Below, one piece after another: positions 25,673-36,471 of a stretch of DNA of 64,000 nucleotides. Below the pieces are notes generated by a model. It did no database searches. It was not told the DNA's origin and was given only the letters and a program-made list of their open reading frames with translations. The first letter of the stretch is position 1. Each line of letters opens with the position of its first letter. A program made the translations under genes and the position numbers. The stretch is from Incurvaria masculella (taxonomy: Eukaryota; Arthropoda; Insecta; Lepidoptera; Incurvariidae). Location: assembly GCA_946894095.1 (NCBI GenBank), contig OX335657.1:14508001-14572000 (forward strand), given 5' to 3'.

Positions 25673-26632
25673 TTGATTTAGATTAAGTTCGTAAAATATT
25701 TTTTGGCTAGTTTTACATTGACTATGGCACTATACACCAGATTTAGTTTAAGTTCGTAAGATTCATAATTATTATTTTTTATAAACAATTTTTAACGTTT
25801 CTTCTTATGTTTTTTTTCAGCAGTGGTATTGATTAATTAACTACTTAAATATTAATTCAGTTTTAAACTTAAATTGTGACCGGCAAAGTATGCTACCAGT
25901 TCTTATATGCATTGAAATAGAGCATGCTACTTTTATATTTTTGACATGTCTAGTCAGTCAGCGTGTTTGCGTCCACTGCTGGGCATACGCCTCTCCAATC
26001 CTTCTCCAATCCTTCTCCAGTCCTCCCGGCCCTCAGCGGTACGTATACGTATTTTGACATAGACCTAGCATAACGATTTTTTACATGTTCAGGTGTAGGT
26101 TACCTACCTAAAGAATGAAATAAAACGATACAATACAATAGTATCAATTCAACTGAACATACGTCATGCAGCACATAATTACTAATACACAATGGTAGAT
26201 GCCTAAAAGCAACCTGTTTTTTCTCGGTCCGTTCTCATTAGGCCGAAAATACGGAATACGCCATCAAAGCGAAATCGCCGATGTTTTATTTATACCGTTT
26301 TAAGGAACACATGTTTTATTAAAGATATCATTGTGTATTTATTTATTCGATGTGACGACGTTTTGGTCCGAGAGTATAAGAAGTTGATTTTTATTCTGAA
26401 TAAAAAAGACAGGAACTGATCGCTGCGGAGATATCCGATATACCCAATACAATACAAGTTGTTCTAAATAGATCATTGAGTGCACGTGGAAGCATATATG
26501 CATTATGTATACATTGTTGTTATGCTCGCATGGAAAAAAATATCGAGAAGTGTATATTTCCGGTCCGTTTTGGTATAGATAGATTGTTAACGTCATACCA
26601 GTGTTGAATAGTGACAATAAAATTATACAGGT

Positions 26633-26740
26633 GGTGTTGCAATAAAGGGAAGGTCCTGACATGGCACCTAATTTCTTCGGGAATTTGGTTTATTGGGCTA
26701 ATATCATAACGACAGTTGTGTGGTACTAGCCATAAAAAAG
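26633..26740 (+). mobile_element. SINE 3' fragment
   Basis: AAAGGGAAGGTCCTGACATG through ATCATAACGACAGTTGTGTG matches the SINE end. Confidence 0.65.
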
Positions 26741-26744
26741 CACA

Positions 26745-28200
26745 TTTAAGAATACATTAAATAGAAACCAATGAATACACAGATACAGATAAAGATATTT
26801 ATTTCGCCATAATGAACACACAATATTAACAATATTAAATTGAGTCATTTGCATATTCAGTATGGTTCGTCATAATTTTTGTTTTGCTCCGTTCAGCAAT
26901 GTAATTTCATAACTAAGGCATGGAATATGTATGTATGTATAATCGACCGTGAAGCAAGGACACATTAATTGAAGAAAGTTCCTTAAACCTTCATTCGCTA
27001 GAATAGACGACGTACCTGATTAATATGAAAAGTATATTTACTTTTGTTTCATAAGTTTCGAACAGCTGTTCGGATCTGTGCTTATTTTATGTACGGTGCG
27101 CATCACCGTAAACGTCAACTCCAATGTGTGGCGGTTACGGTGATGCCGTTGCAAAGCGCGAAATATGGCATAAGCCGGAATCTGACGACGGGTGGTACAC
27201 AACAAATTATACACCTGATCGCGTTTTAATTGGCGATGGGTGATTTATTCATGCTCAATTTTTTTTATAAGAATTCAATTTGGGTTTTCGATTCTAAGTA
27301 CTAGGTAGGTACGTACTCGAGTGCTACCGTCCATGCTTCCAGATGGCGTCCTAACTTTCCACCCTACATACGCAACCATAGACCTAGCATGCACGCGCGT
27401 ACATCCTATTTCTACGCAACACACTGGCATCATGACTCTAACCAAGACAGTGGCAGATCCAGACCAGAACCAGAACAATAAAACATAATAATTTACAAAT
27501 TAAAGATGGCTGTATAGCGCAATCTGTTGCCTTTTCGCGTGGAAAAAGAAACAAAAAAGGATTTTCAGAATTTAAGGACGGTCCGTACGGAAGTAAGCTC
27601 ACACCCTTCACGCTCAGCCTCTCAAATTAATTTGATATTCGTGACTTTTCGTAACGATTATCCACTTGATAGTTCAATGATAATTTTAAGTAGGTAAGCT
27701 TAACTCTGTGTATTGTTCGGTGGTATTATTAGGTAGACACTTCATACCCCGTCGCTTGATCAATGTGGTAGGTATATTGCAAGAAACAAAACCCTGTAAT
27801 TTAACTAACAGTTGAATTTTGCCTTCAATGCATAGTTTGAGTTATTACAAACTAATAATAATTTCTTATTTTATGTAACAGTGCTTTTTCTACTATTCAA
27901 TCATGCATTATTGCAATATGTGACGTGGTCAATCACGAAGTATTTAGCGCTTCAAATAGGGACAAAATACAATCAACTGTCAGATTTACTCACAGTGCAA
28001 TACCTTGAAAGAGTCATTACAGGTGAAAATTAAAATTAAAATGAAAATGTTTATTATTGATAAATGCTTAGTCTATATAAAATCGGATAGCTTATACTTA
28101 CTTAATATCTTAATACTATGCTATTTAATTATTATTAGTAATTATAATTAGTAAATATAAGTAATGTTAATTAATTTAACGAATGTCTAAAATCTAAAAA
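26745..28200. other. No gene recognised
   Basis: Contains a degraded family R repeat (27088-27160) and AT-rich DNA. ORFs at 27044-27229 and 27275-27478 have no family features. Confidence 0.35.
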
Positions 28201-28605
28201 TAGGCTCGTAGCCTAGTGGCGCGGGGACTGGACTAGCGTACCAGAGGCCCGGGTTCAATACCAACTTGCACCACTGTCTTTCTCTTTCAGAGTTCGATAA
28301 GTGCATTTCGTCACGAATGCGAGCTGCTCCATGGTTCGGAATCCATGTAAAACTGTAGGTCCCCTTCCCCTACTAGGTGGTAGGGTTTAAGCCCGCCCGG
28401 GTCGGTACCATCGCATTGGATGAAAAGATGGTCGAAGTGGCAATGAAAAATTGTCCGTGTTTTCCATCCAGTTCAATGTAGCCGTGCTCATAAAGGGAAG
28501 GTCCTGGCATGGCACCTAATTCCTTCGGGAATGTGGTGTATTGGGCTAATATCATAACGGTAGTTGTGTGGTATTAGACATCCATGTCCGTTCGCATAAA
28601 AAAAA
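28201..28605 (+). mobile_element. tRNA-headed SINE, full length
   Basis: Box A TAGCCTAGTGG (28209-28219) and box B GGTTCAATACC (28252-28262) lie in a tRNA-like head. A linker with CTTTCTCTTTCAGAGTTCG and the shared body from GGTTCGGAATCCATG to the terminal TCCATGTC and A-run follow. The head looks capable of RNA polymerase III transcription. Confidence 0.9.
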
Positions 28606-29070
28606 TGTAAAGAAAGAATAGTGAAAGTAATGAATAACAAAAAAATTGCAAGTTAAATAAGATAAGTAAAATAAAATAAATAAACAGCATTATCAACAAA
28701 AGGCTATGACTAGGCTGACATATTACAAAGGCTAGTCGCTGATTTTAAGTTTGGCCTGTTTCTTATGAGTGACGTGTTGTAACAATTGTGGTTATATAAG
28801 GTATAAAACTCAAGATAAAAAGAGACAAACCAGTACATACATATATCACACAAATAGGTACTAACAATTTAAAGTTGACAATATTTATAATAAATATGTT
28901 AATATTTATTTTATTCTCAATGTACATTTTTTTATATAATCTCGAACAAACTTTACAAAACAAAGGTAGGTAGGTAAACGAACAGAACAAGTACGAACAA
29001 AACGTGCTTTGGGCGAAGTCTTGGATGAGCGAAGTAATTGGACCTAAGTATTTAAAGTAAAAATAAACTA

Positions 29071-29612
29071 TATACATGTCAAGACCTGTTGTGAGAGTAA
29101 ATAACGTTTGAACTTTTTTTTGAAACTAGATATGGTATTAATTTGTCGAATTGGAGGAGGAATGTCGTTCCAACACTTGGACTCTGCGAACTTAAAGCTG
29201 CCTCGAAATGAGGAGCCATTATGCTTAGGAACGGCTAGAAGTACTCTGGACCCACGCGTGCCATACCTGTGATTTTCCCCTTGCCACTTTAGTCTACTCC
29301 ATAGTGGTGTAGGACTCTGTGACACAATAATTTTAGCAATTTGAGTGGCCAGGTGGAGTGTACGACGATTTTCCATTTTGAGATTATGTTGCTTATTTAG
29401 TATAGGAGATATATGAGAGCGCCTTTTAATATGCTCACAAAACCGAATACAAGCGTTTTGAACATATTGGACTCTTCTTGACGTTCTTTTATGAATGTAG
29501 GGACCGTAGACAACATCTGCATAATTAAGTTGTGAAAGGATCAGTGTCTCTGTTAGTTGGTGTCTGATCTTGGTACTAAGATATTGTCGTATTTTGTATA
29601 AGCTTTTCAGTC
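29071..29612 (-). mobile_element. Non-LTR retrotransposon RT C-terminus, intact frame
   Basis: An uninterrupted minus-strand frame of about 180 codons reads YLSTKIRHQLTETLILSQLN, ADVVYGPYIHK, RRVQYVQNACIRF, NHRYGTRGS and FKKKFKRYLL before the stop at 29068-29070. This is the thumb/C-terminal part of a CR1/jockey-like reverse transcriptase. The 5' truncation point is near 29612, where an in-frame stop appears. Confidence 0.8.
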
Positions 29613-30482
29613 AATGGTTTCACAAATTATTGTCAATTTATATTTACAGACGAACTGTGTCAATCACATACTAAATAAACGCGATGGTTGCAATCACAAT
29701 GATGTCCACAAATATGGCCCATCTTGCAGTAGGATGCATTTCTGGGACCTAGTGTCTGACGTAAATTTTCCTGCCTTGGCATAATTGCACAATTGCGGAT
29801 TCAATATTCGGGTATAACCAACCTTTCGGAATTTTGCATCACGCCACTTGTTACAAATATGTGTGTATTTATTTATATTCAAGAATAAACCTTATATTGA
29901 ACATTACGACCCTTTGTCTAACATGTTTAAGTATATGTATACTCACATTAGTTATTCTATTTCTACGTTCTCTTATCAATATTATTGTAAAAAAAATAAC
30001 GAACATTTATATGTTATCTAAAGTCACATGTATTGTTGAATTTCTAAATCTTCTTCTAGTAATCCTTAAATTGTATGTTTAGCCGAACATATTATGACAA
30101 TTTTCGAGTTTGAACAATAACGTGTCGACTAGTATACCTGGATTCTACTTAATGTTACATATTACCCAAGTCCCGTTTCCGTTTTATCCTTTCGACAGTA
30201 GCTACTCCTTGGTATCATAGTCACAGTAGCATTCGACAATCAATTGTACGGACTTACGTACCTTAAGTACCTACGTACGGACAGGTAATAAAATGTATAA
30301 TTCACACTCTCTACGTAATGACTTACGATAGTTGGAGATTGGAAATTTAAAGGGTTTTATTTGAGGACTTTTGACGATTTCAAGTATGTCCTGTTTGCGA
30401 ACAATAATAATACAAAATATACCAAACAATATGATAAAATTAGTTAACCTATCACTACATCTTAACAAAGTTCCTCTTCGCA

Positions 30483-30700
30483 TCTGTCTGTCTGTCTGTC
30501 TGTCTGAACGCGATAAATAAAAAAACTACGGAACGGATTTTCATACGGTTTTCACCAATGGATGGAGGGATTCAAGAGGAAGGTTTATGTATATAGTTTA
30601 TTAATGTTTTTTTTTGTAAATTGGATCAAATATCACGATAAATGTTGACGATTTTGGAAAAACTCAAGCCGACTCGCTTTAATCGAAAACGCTGCCTAAT
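30483..30700 (+). repeat. Dispersed repeat with (CTGT)n lead
   Basis: CTGTCTGTCTGTCTGTCTG followed by AACGCGATAAATAAAAAAAC, CGGATTTTCATACGGTTTTC and GGTTTATGTATATAGTTT. This arrangement recurs widely in lepidopteran genomes. Non-coding. Confidence 0.5.
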
Positions 30701-30869
30701 CCTTTGTAGATATAAAAAATATTGCAGGGATGCAATTGTTTCTCCTGTATAGGTCTACAGACAGACGTATGTCTATCTTTTAAGAATAGCTTACTACACT
30801 ATTTTTTATGTTATAAAAATGGTCAAATATAATGTGGTAATTTTAAATATATTTGGAGGGATACCATTT

Positions 30870-30932
30870 ACAGTCAGTCAGTCAGTCAGTCAGCGTGTTT
30901 GCGTCCACTGCTGGACATACGCCTCTCCAATA
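30870..30932 (+). repeat. Dispersed repeat (GTCAGTCAG-CCACTGCTGG type)
   Basis: CAGTCAGTCAGTCAGCGTGT and GCGTCCACTGCTGGACATAC recur at 25948-26010 with small changes. A short lepidopteran interspersed repeat end. Confidence 0.5.
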
Positions 30933-31325
30933 CCATTTACATCCTTATCAAATTAAATAACTTTGTTACCTTAAACATTTCATGCACATTATAATTTCAT
31001 CTTACAGCATGCAATTCAAATGAATGTGTTCAGAGTTATTGCTTTGTTAAAACTACGGCGCGCACCGACGCAACTGGGGCATTGTGTTTTATAGCGTGAA
31101 GTGATAGGAACTAGCAGTGGCACGTACGAGTATTTCTGGATACTTAGTACGACGAGTACGCTGATAAAATATACTAGTGACAGTAACGATTGACAAAATA
31201 TCTACAGTGACAGAATAAAAGCATAAAATCTCTGGTTTATCTGGGAAATCCCTCCGTCCCGTTCCTACAATCGCTCAACGCGTAACAGGCAGGCAATGTG
31301 TTTCCCCCAAAGTGCAACCTGGCTA

Positions 31326-31420
31326 CTAACGCTATCGAGAAGGCGACATCGCCTGTCAAAATATTGTATGCGTTTGACAGTTGATATCGAAAGCACTCTC
31401 GAAACCAACTGCCAAACGCT
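31326..31420. mobile_element. Family H palindromic repeat, partial
   Basis: CGCTATCGAGAAGGCGACAT and GTATGCGTTTGACAGTTG, with the inverted CAACTGCCAAACGC. It matches the complete copy at 62982-63166 but lacks the outer right arm. Confidence 0.7.
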
Positions 31421-31444
31421 GGACGAATCGAGAACCTGCTCCTT

Positions 31445-31600
31445 TTTAACCGACTTCAAAAAAGGAGGAGGTTCTCAATTCGTCTGTATTTTTTTTATTT
31501 TAGCTCAGAACTTTCGCCTGGCTAAACCGATTTTCATGATTATTGATTTATTTGAAAGCTGGTGCTTACCGTGTGGTCCCATTAAAGTTTCAGGTGAATT
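31445..31600 (+). repeat. RTE-type LINE 3' tail fragment
   Basis: TTAACCGACTTCAAAAAAGG and AACCGATTTTCATGATTATTG with GAAAGCTGGTGCTTACCGTG, a common lepidopteran LINE tail of RTE type. Non-coding here. Confidence 0.5.
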
Positions 31601-32359
31601 GCTTTTTGTTCCATGTTTGTTTGTTTCAATAAGCGCTCACACGAACAGTCCGAAACGTTTGAGATGCTGACCGCTTTGTGCGTGCAATCTGAATCGGGTC
31701 GGTTACATTCGCCGCGTACACTGTAAACTGTGACAGCTAAAAACGGATCGCGCCGTGCGTTGTATGTTACTGTCACTGTCACTGTCAGTAAACCATTCGT
31801 CTACAAATTTATTTTCTAACCTCAAAAAAGAAAGAAAATAAAGATTTATGTTCTTCTATCGAATTATTGTCTGGTAGGTAACACTCCTGATTCGACTCTT
31901 GAAATGTTATTTTCAAATTCTCCAATCGTAAGCTACATGCTTACGTAATGGCAGTGTTGCTTTCATTGTTGATATTCTTAGGATTATTTTATATTGTGAA
32001 ACGAGGTGCCGCTGGGTACCCTAAAACCTAATATCGGTGCTCGAGAGCAAGAATTGCACCCGTGATTTTTTACTTTTGTTCACAACGTCATACTTTTTGA
32101 GAAAAAGCTCGATTTATGAAATGTTAATTTTGTATGAAGTTTACCATCAGGCGAGGGCGAATTTATTCCATATTCGGTAGTGGCAGGAGCCTTGGCACAT
32201 GAACACGTTCACACTTGACCAGATTTTTCTTCTCGTTATGGGCATCATAAATTGTGCACTGGAAATCCTGACTAAGTTTGCAGCGAGGAAGACCGCACTT
32301 ACGAATATATTGATTATAAACGAATGATTCATTTATATACTTGAATTGCAGGCTTTAAG
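31600..32359 (+). other. Presumed 5' region of ZNF277
   Basis: This holds the promoter or 5' UTR intron. A GT donor candidate is CTG|GTAGGTAA near 31872; the acceptor is ATTGCAG to 32351. I cannot place the transcription start. The opposite-strand ORF (32147-32332) is not supported. Confidence 0.35.
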
Positions 32360-32600
32360 ATGGAGTCCAAAGCATTCTTCGGGCCGCTCAACCTTCACGA
32401 GTCCAAAGAACCATCCATTTTCAAGTCATCCCTTGCGACGGATGTTTTGTGCCCGCTGTGCGAGTCAACCTTTGTACTTCCGTCCGAAGAAACCGCTCTT
32501 GTCACTCATCTTTTCATGAAGCATCAGCTGGTGATCGCTGATGTCAACCAAATTGCTGATCTGAAGGCATATCTGGGATATTGGAAGCTGCGGTTTCATG
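32360..32600 (+). CDS. ZNF277: ZNF277 coding exon 1 (first zinc finger)
   Basis: This exon encodes residues 1-80 plus the first base of codon 81. It contains finger 1 (CPLC ... H50, H55). It ends CAT G, followed directly by GCAAGT. Reading on past this point meets TAA after two codons. The upstream TTGCAG (to 32351) followed by eight bases before ATG fits a 3' splice site in the 5' UTR. Confidence 0.93.
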
Positions 32601-34832
32601 GCAAGTAATTATTTTTTCAAATTTGTACTTCAAAACTACCGCTTCAAATAATCTGCAGATTTGTTTTATTATGTTGATAATAACTGAGCAAATTCATAAA
32701 CCATGTCTTGAATTGATAAATTAAAATCTAAAATCATATCTGTCATAGACTAAAAACTGATGAATATATGGTATAGGCTGCGTCAAACATCTAGTTAGCT
32801 CTGAAGTTGTCGCGCCACCCGTTCTGCAGATTATTAGAGAGGTAACAAAACTTGTATTTAAAAAAATTACCTACTCTGTTAGTACCTATATCCTAATTAA
32901 TTATTTGTTGAGAACCCTTTATTTTGCTTATTATAAAAATTGCCTATGAGAATAATTAGAAAAACCGGCCAAGTGCGAGTCGGACTCGCACACGAAGGGT
33001 TCCGTACCTTCGTACAAGATTTTACATAATAAATCAAGGTTTTGTATGGGGCCACACTATAATCATTAGGATTTTTTTTTATTTTACCTATTTGTTGTTA
33101 TAACGGCAAAATAAATATACACTCTGTGAAAATGTCAGCTGCCTACCTATTACGGTTCATGAGATACAGCCCTGTGACAGACGGACGGACGGACGGAATG
33201 AGGGTCAGCGGAGGCTTGGTAATAGGGTTCCGTTTTCACCCTTTGGGTACGGAACCGTCAAAAGGTATACGAAAAAAAAATCAAGTTAGAAAAGAAAGAC
33301 TCAACAGTTTTAATTCAGCTCCGCTATAAATGGTTTTAAACATTTCCAAAACCACGACTGCATTTCCGATTTTAGAAAACTTTATCTTCCAATTTATGTG
33401 GTACAACTGCGTCGAAGAATTTCTTGAAGATGAAATTTCTTGCTTGCAGGCTTAAAATGATAAATCTGTCGAGACATTATAGTAACACAATACCACAACA
33501 ATAACAATTACGAAAACCAAACTAATAACGAAACTTAATAAAACACAAGTATGTCCGGTCTCTATGTGTGGTACAGATTTTTGAAGGAGAAATTACTAAT
33601 TTGTTAAAAATTTTATCTTTGAGTTTTCACTTTTCATTATTATCATTGATAGATGGTTCTTTACATTTATCCTGCAGAATTTAATGTCTTAAATGTTACA
33701 CATTTCAGATGAAAACCTGCCGCACTTCTGCTCAACAATGTTGCTTGATGAAAAACCGGACGGAACCAAATCAAAAAATGAACAGTACTACCTTTTGAGT
33801 GACGTTCTGCCCGAAGACAGGGAACTTCGGCAAAACCTCCAGCAGACAAGATTAGAGAATTTACTAAAACAACATCAGCTCGAGAGAGAGGAAAATGATT
33901 TCGAGAGAGAGTGTCTATTTTGTCGTTTCGTCTCCAAGGATACGAGAGCAAATTACCTTAAGCATCTTTATGAAAAACACAACTTTCACATTGCCAAACC
34001 GGATAATCTTATCTTCATGGATGAACTTATTGCAACAATATCACAGAAGTTGGATAATCTCAAGTGCATATTCTGCGAGAAAACTTTCAAGGATCGTGTT
34101 ATACTAAAAGAGCACATGCGAAAAAAGGGTCACAAGAGAATAAATCCAGATAATAAGGAGTATGATAAGTACTTTTTGGTGAATTATATCGATACTCACA
34201 AGGAGCAGAATAGTCAAAAGTACATGGAGAAGCGACATAACACCAATAAAAATTGGAGATCAAAGGCGGATCCAATATGTAAAGATGCCGACAAAAGAGA
34301 TTTGGACTCAAATGTTGATAGTGATCCTGAATGGTCAGATTGGACCGAAAGTACTGGGCCATTGATCGTCTGCCTATTTTGTCAGCATTCAGAGTCAGAG
34401 TACGAAGATATCTTGACCCATATGAAACAAGAACACAGCTTTTCTTTCAATGCAATCACTGCAGGTGTGAGTTTTTATCACAAGATAAAAATTGTAAATT
34501 TCATTAGGCGCCAAATCCATTTAAAACAGTGTATGAAGTGTGACCTGAGATTCGATGAAGTTAAGAATCTGGAAAAGCATCTGAAGGACTCGAAGCACTT
34601 TGTGCTAGAGAAGACCAAGTGGGATCAACCAGAGTTTTACTTTCCGACGTACGAAGATGACCTATTTTTGTGTTTCATCCAGGATGACGATGAGAGCTGG
34701 TGGTCGAGTGATGAGTCCGAACAAGAAAGGCGGATACGGTGTGACGAGATAACTAAAGAGATGAGACAAGAACAGCCGTCACAAAGTGACGAAATATGTA
34801 AAGAAATGGCAATGGCAGTTCTTGAGGACTAG
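32360..34832 (+). CDS. ZNF277: ZNF277-like C2H2 zinc finger protein, complete two-exon CDS
   Basis: The CDS is join(32360..32600,33709..34832), encoding 454 residues, close to the roughly 450 of vertebrate ZNF277. Five C2H2 fingers are visible: C31/C34/H50/H55, C149/C152/H166/H171, C200/C203/H216/H222, C302/C305/H318/H323 and C355/C358/H371/H377. Family blocks include IADV near residue 58, LLSDVLPEDR (109-118), KLDNLKCIFCEKTF (194-207), a KEHMRKKGHKRINP stretch (214-227), WSDW (289-292) and IVNFIRRQ (342-349). The C-terminus is acidic. ZNF277 proteins are cytoplasmic/nuclear fingers known to bind ribosomal protein uS5 and linked to Polycomb in flies; that role is from the family, not from this sequence. 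The start is the first ATG after an in-frame TGA (32342-32344) and just after a TTGCAG acceptor ending at 32351, so a 5' UTR exon probably lies upstream. It is tail-to-tail with the insulin-like genes. Confidence 0.95.
32601..33708 (+). other. ZNF277: GC-AG intron of ZNF277
   Basis: The donor is G|GCAAGTAA and the acceptor is CATTTCAG. This phase-1 join gives codon GAT (Asp81) and restores family similarity on both sides (YWKLRFH then DENLPHFC). The only nearby GT donor, CAA|GTAATT, would produce TGA immediately after the join. The alternative acceptor CCTGCAG at 33677 also leads to an in-frame stop. The intron carries a (GTCY)n MITE at 32962-33265. Confidence 0.88.
32962..33265 (+). mobile_element. 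(GTCY)n-containing MITE in ZNF277 intron
   Basis: It begins with AAAAACCGGCCAAGTGCGAG and a GGGTTCCGTACC block and ends with the inverted CCCTTTGGGTACGGAACC. A GACGGACGGACGGACGG run lies near the right end. This matches the lepidopteran MITE class with hitchhiking (GTCY)n microsatellites. The copy is near full length and lacks coding capacity. Confidence 0.85.
33709..34832 (+). CDS. ZNF277: ZNF277 coding exon 2 (fingers 2-5 and acidic tail)
   Basis: This exon encodes the last two bases of codon 81 through the TAG at 34830-34832. It holds four C2H2 fingers, the conserved linker after finger 3 (NPDNKEYDKYFLVNYI) and the acidic, Glu-rich C-terminus. An ATG at 33693 lies in the same frame but falls in the intron upstream of the acceptor, so it is not the start. 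Confidence 0.95.
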
Positions 34833-36373
34833 ATTGCATACTATTTATTATCTTTATCAAACTATGTTAATGAAGTATGATCGCAGAGCAAAAATATATT
34901 TCTTTGCCGACTTACAGATGCTGTGATCTTTACCTGCGCGGGCATGAGAGCGATAATTGTATACGTGATTACTTTCTGCTCTGCGATCATACTTTTTGCA
35001 TATTATATGCTTGGATAAATTATCTAATTATTTGTACAGATTTTTCATCTTACAATCTCCTGCCTTGTGTATTGCTGTTGTTGTTGTTGGGGGGCTCGCT
35101 GCCTGCACTTGACCCATTGTAGTCCTATCCATTGTACAATGTCCTCCAAGAGAAGGTACTAGAACGAGCACCGATGGGACAGGCTTGTGGCATTCTCTCC
35201 ACACATGAAAGTGGCGACCTTTGTTAGTTTAGGTTATTCTTATTTTGTTCAGAAGTCTCTCATGCCACAATATGCATTTGTGCATGCAGTGCAGTATTCT
35301 TTGGACTCAAGCGACTGAAATGGTTTACAGAACTCTGAGTGTGGTCATCGTCATCACATCCTGTTGCCTTTTAAAATTAAATTATTTGATTCAGCTGTGG
35401 GCAGATTTTGTATAAGTCCTTAAAATTTATGGGTCTCTCTTTCGGAACCGCTTTGAGCGCAGGTACCATCGGTCCTATGAGTAGTGGGGCGTGCAACACT
35501 TGGTTGTTAAGACTTCCTAGCATTTCTTTAACAAGGAGAAGTCAGTAGTCACAGTGGAATCCGAAAGAATCTTTGCACACTTTTGCTTCTGTTGTCTGTG
35601 AACATTTCTCACGTGCTTGGTTTAGACGAGTTTAGTCGTGGACACGGTATACCGGTTCATTGTCTGTCAGTGTTATTTTTTAAGTCTTCTTTCCGCTCAG
35701 CTGTTATCAATCATTTATTTCTTATTCTTGCAACTTGCATTATCGTAGTTTTCAACTTCATTGTATTTAATCAGTAAAATGAGTACCTCGCACAAATGCC
35801 GTCTGATCTAATGTTTTTCAAATGGTTTAGTATCGGATCTCAAAGTAAGTCATCAGAATCACTCCTTCAACAGTAAATACCAACAAATTGATGATGATGA
35901 TAATAATTATAGCTTTTTCCAAGGATCATTGTTGCAAAATGAATTTAAAATAAAATATAGCAACAGTTGGAAGAACAAAATGGGACAAAATGCACACTTG
36001 TCTTTATTATTATATACACCAGCTTACACCAGAGCATCCTATTAGGAGAGTAGGAAGACAAAAAAAAATAGAGCTGTCTCTGAAAAAGAAAAAAGTTTTA
36101 TTGATCCTTCGAGCAGGAGTAGAAGAAGTCAGTTTACAGCCTTTGATAGAATCGAGTCCTGGGCAGTTTTTTATGCCTAACAGAATGCCAGAATATATCA
36201 CTCTAAACACTGACTTAATAGAAGATATCTGAATACGAAATTAAAAGCCTTTCACCAGAAATACAGCCAGTTATGATTATTACAGGACTAAGACAGGGAG
36301 ATACCCTGTCTCCAAAATAATAACACTAATTTGGAAGTCATTTGTAAAACGCTAGATTGGTGTAGCAGCAGAA
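34833..36373. other. Intergenic 3' region between ZNF277 and insulin-like gene 1
   Basis: This convergent intergenic stretch holds both 3' UTRs. A perfect 18-bp inverted repeat (34873-34890 and 34978-34995, AAGTATGATCGCAGAGCA) lies 41 bases after the ZNF277 stop. A plus-strand AATAAA lies near 35949. Minus-strand AATAAA signals for gene 1 are near 36096 and 36002, about 275 and 370 bases beyond its stop. I see no further gene. Confidence 0.5.
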
Positions 36374-36471
36374 TCAGCAGTATTCCCTAAGATCATACAG
36401 GTCACAGCCTCCGCCATAGCAGCAGCGATCGACTATCTTGTCCATATCGAGCTCTCTATCTGGGGTGCAAT
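36374..36471 (-). CDS. Insulin-like gene 1, A-chain exon (last exon)
   Basis: The acceptor is CTATTCTTTCAG|ATTGC. The exon is 98 nt: two bases completing the Tyr codon at the junction, 31 codons and TGA at 36374-36376. It reads CTPDRELDMDK then IVDRCC-YGGGC-DLYDLREYC. CC-x4-C-x8-C departs by one residue from the usual CC-x3-C-x8-C. Against gene 2's exon, seven codons differ synonymously and only two (both before the A chain proper) change an amino acid. Confidence 0.88.
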
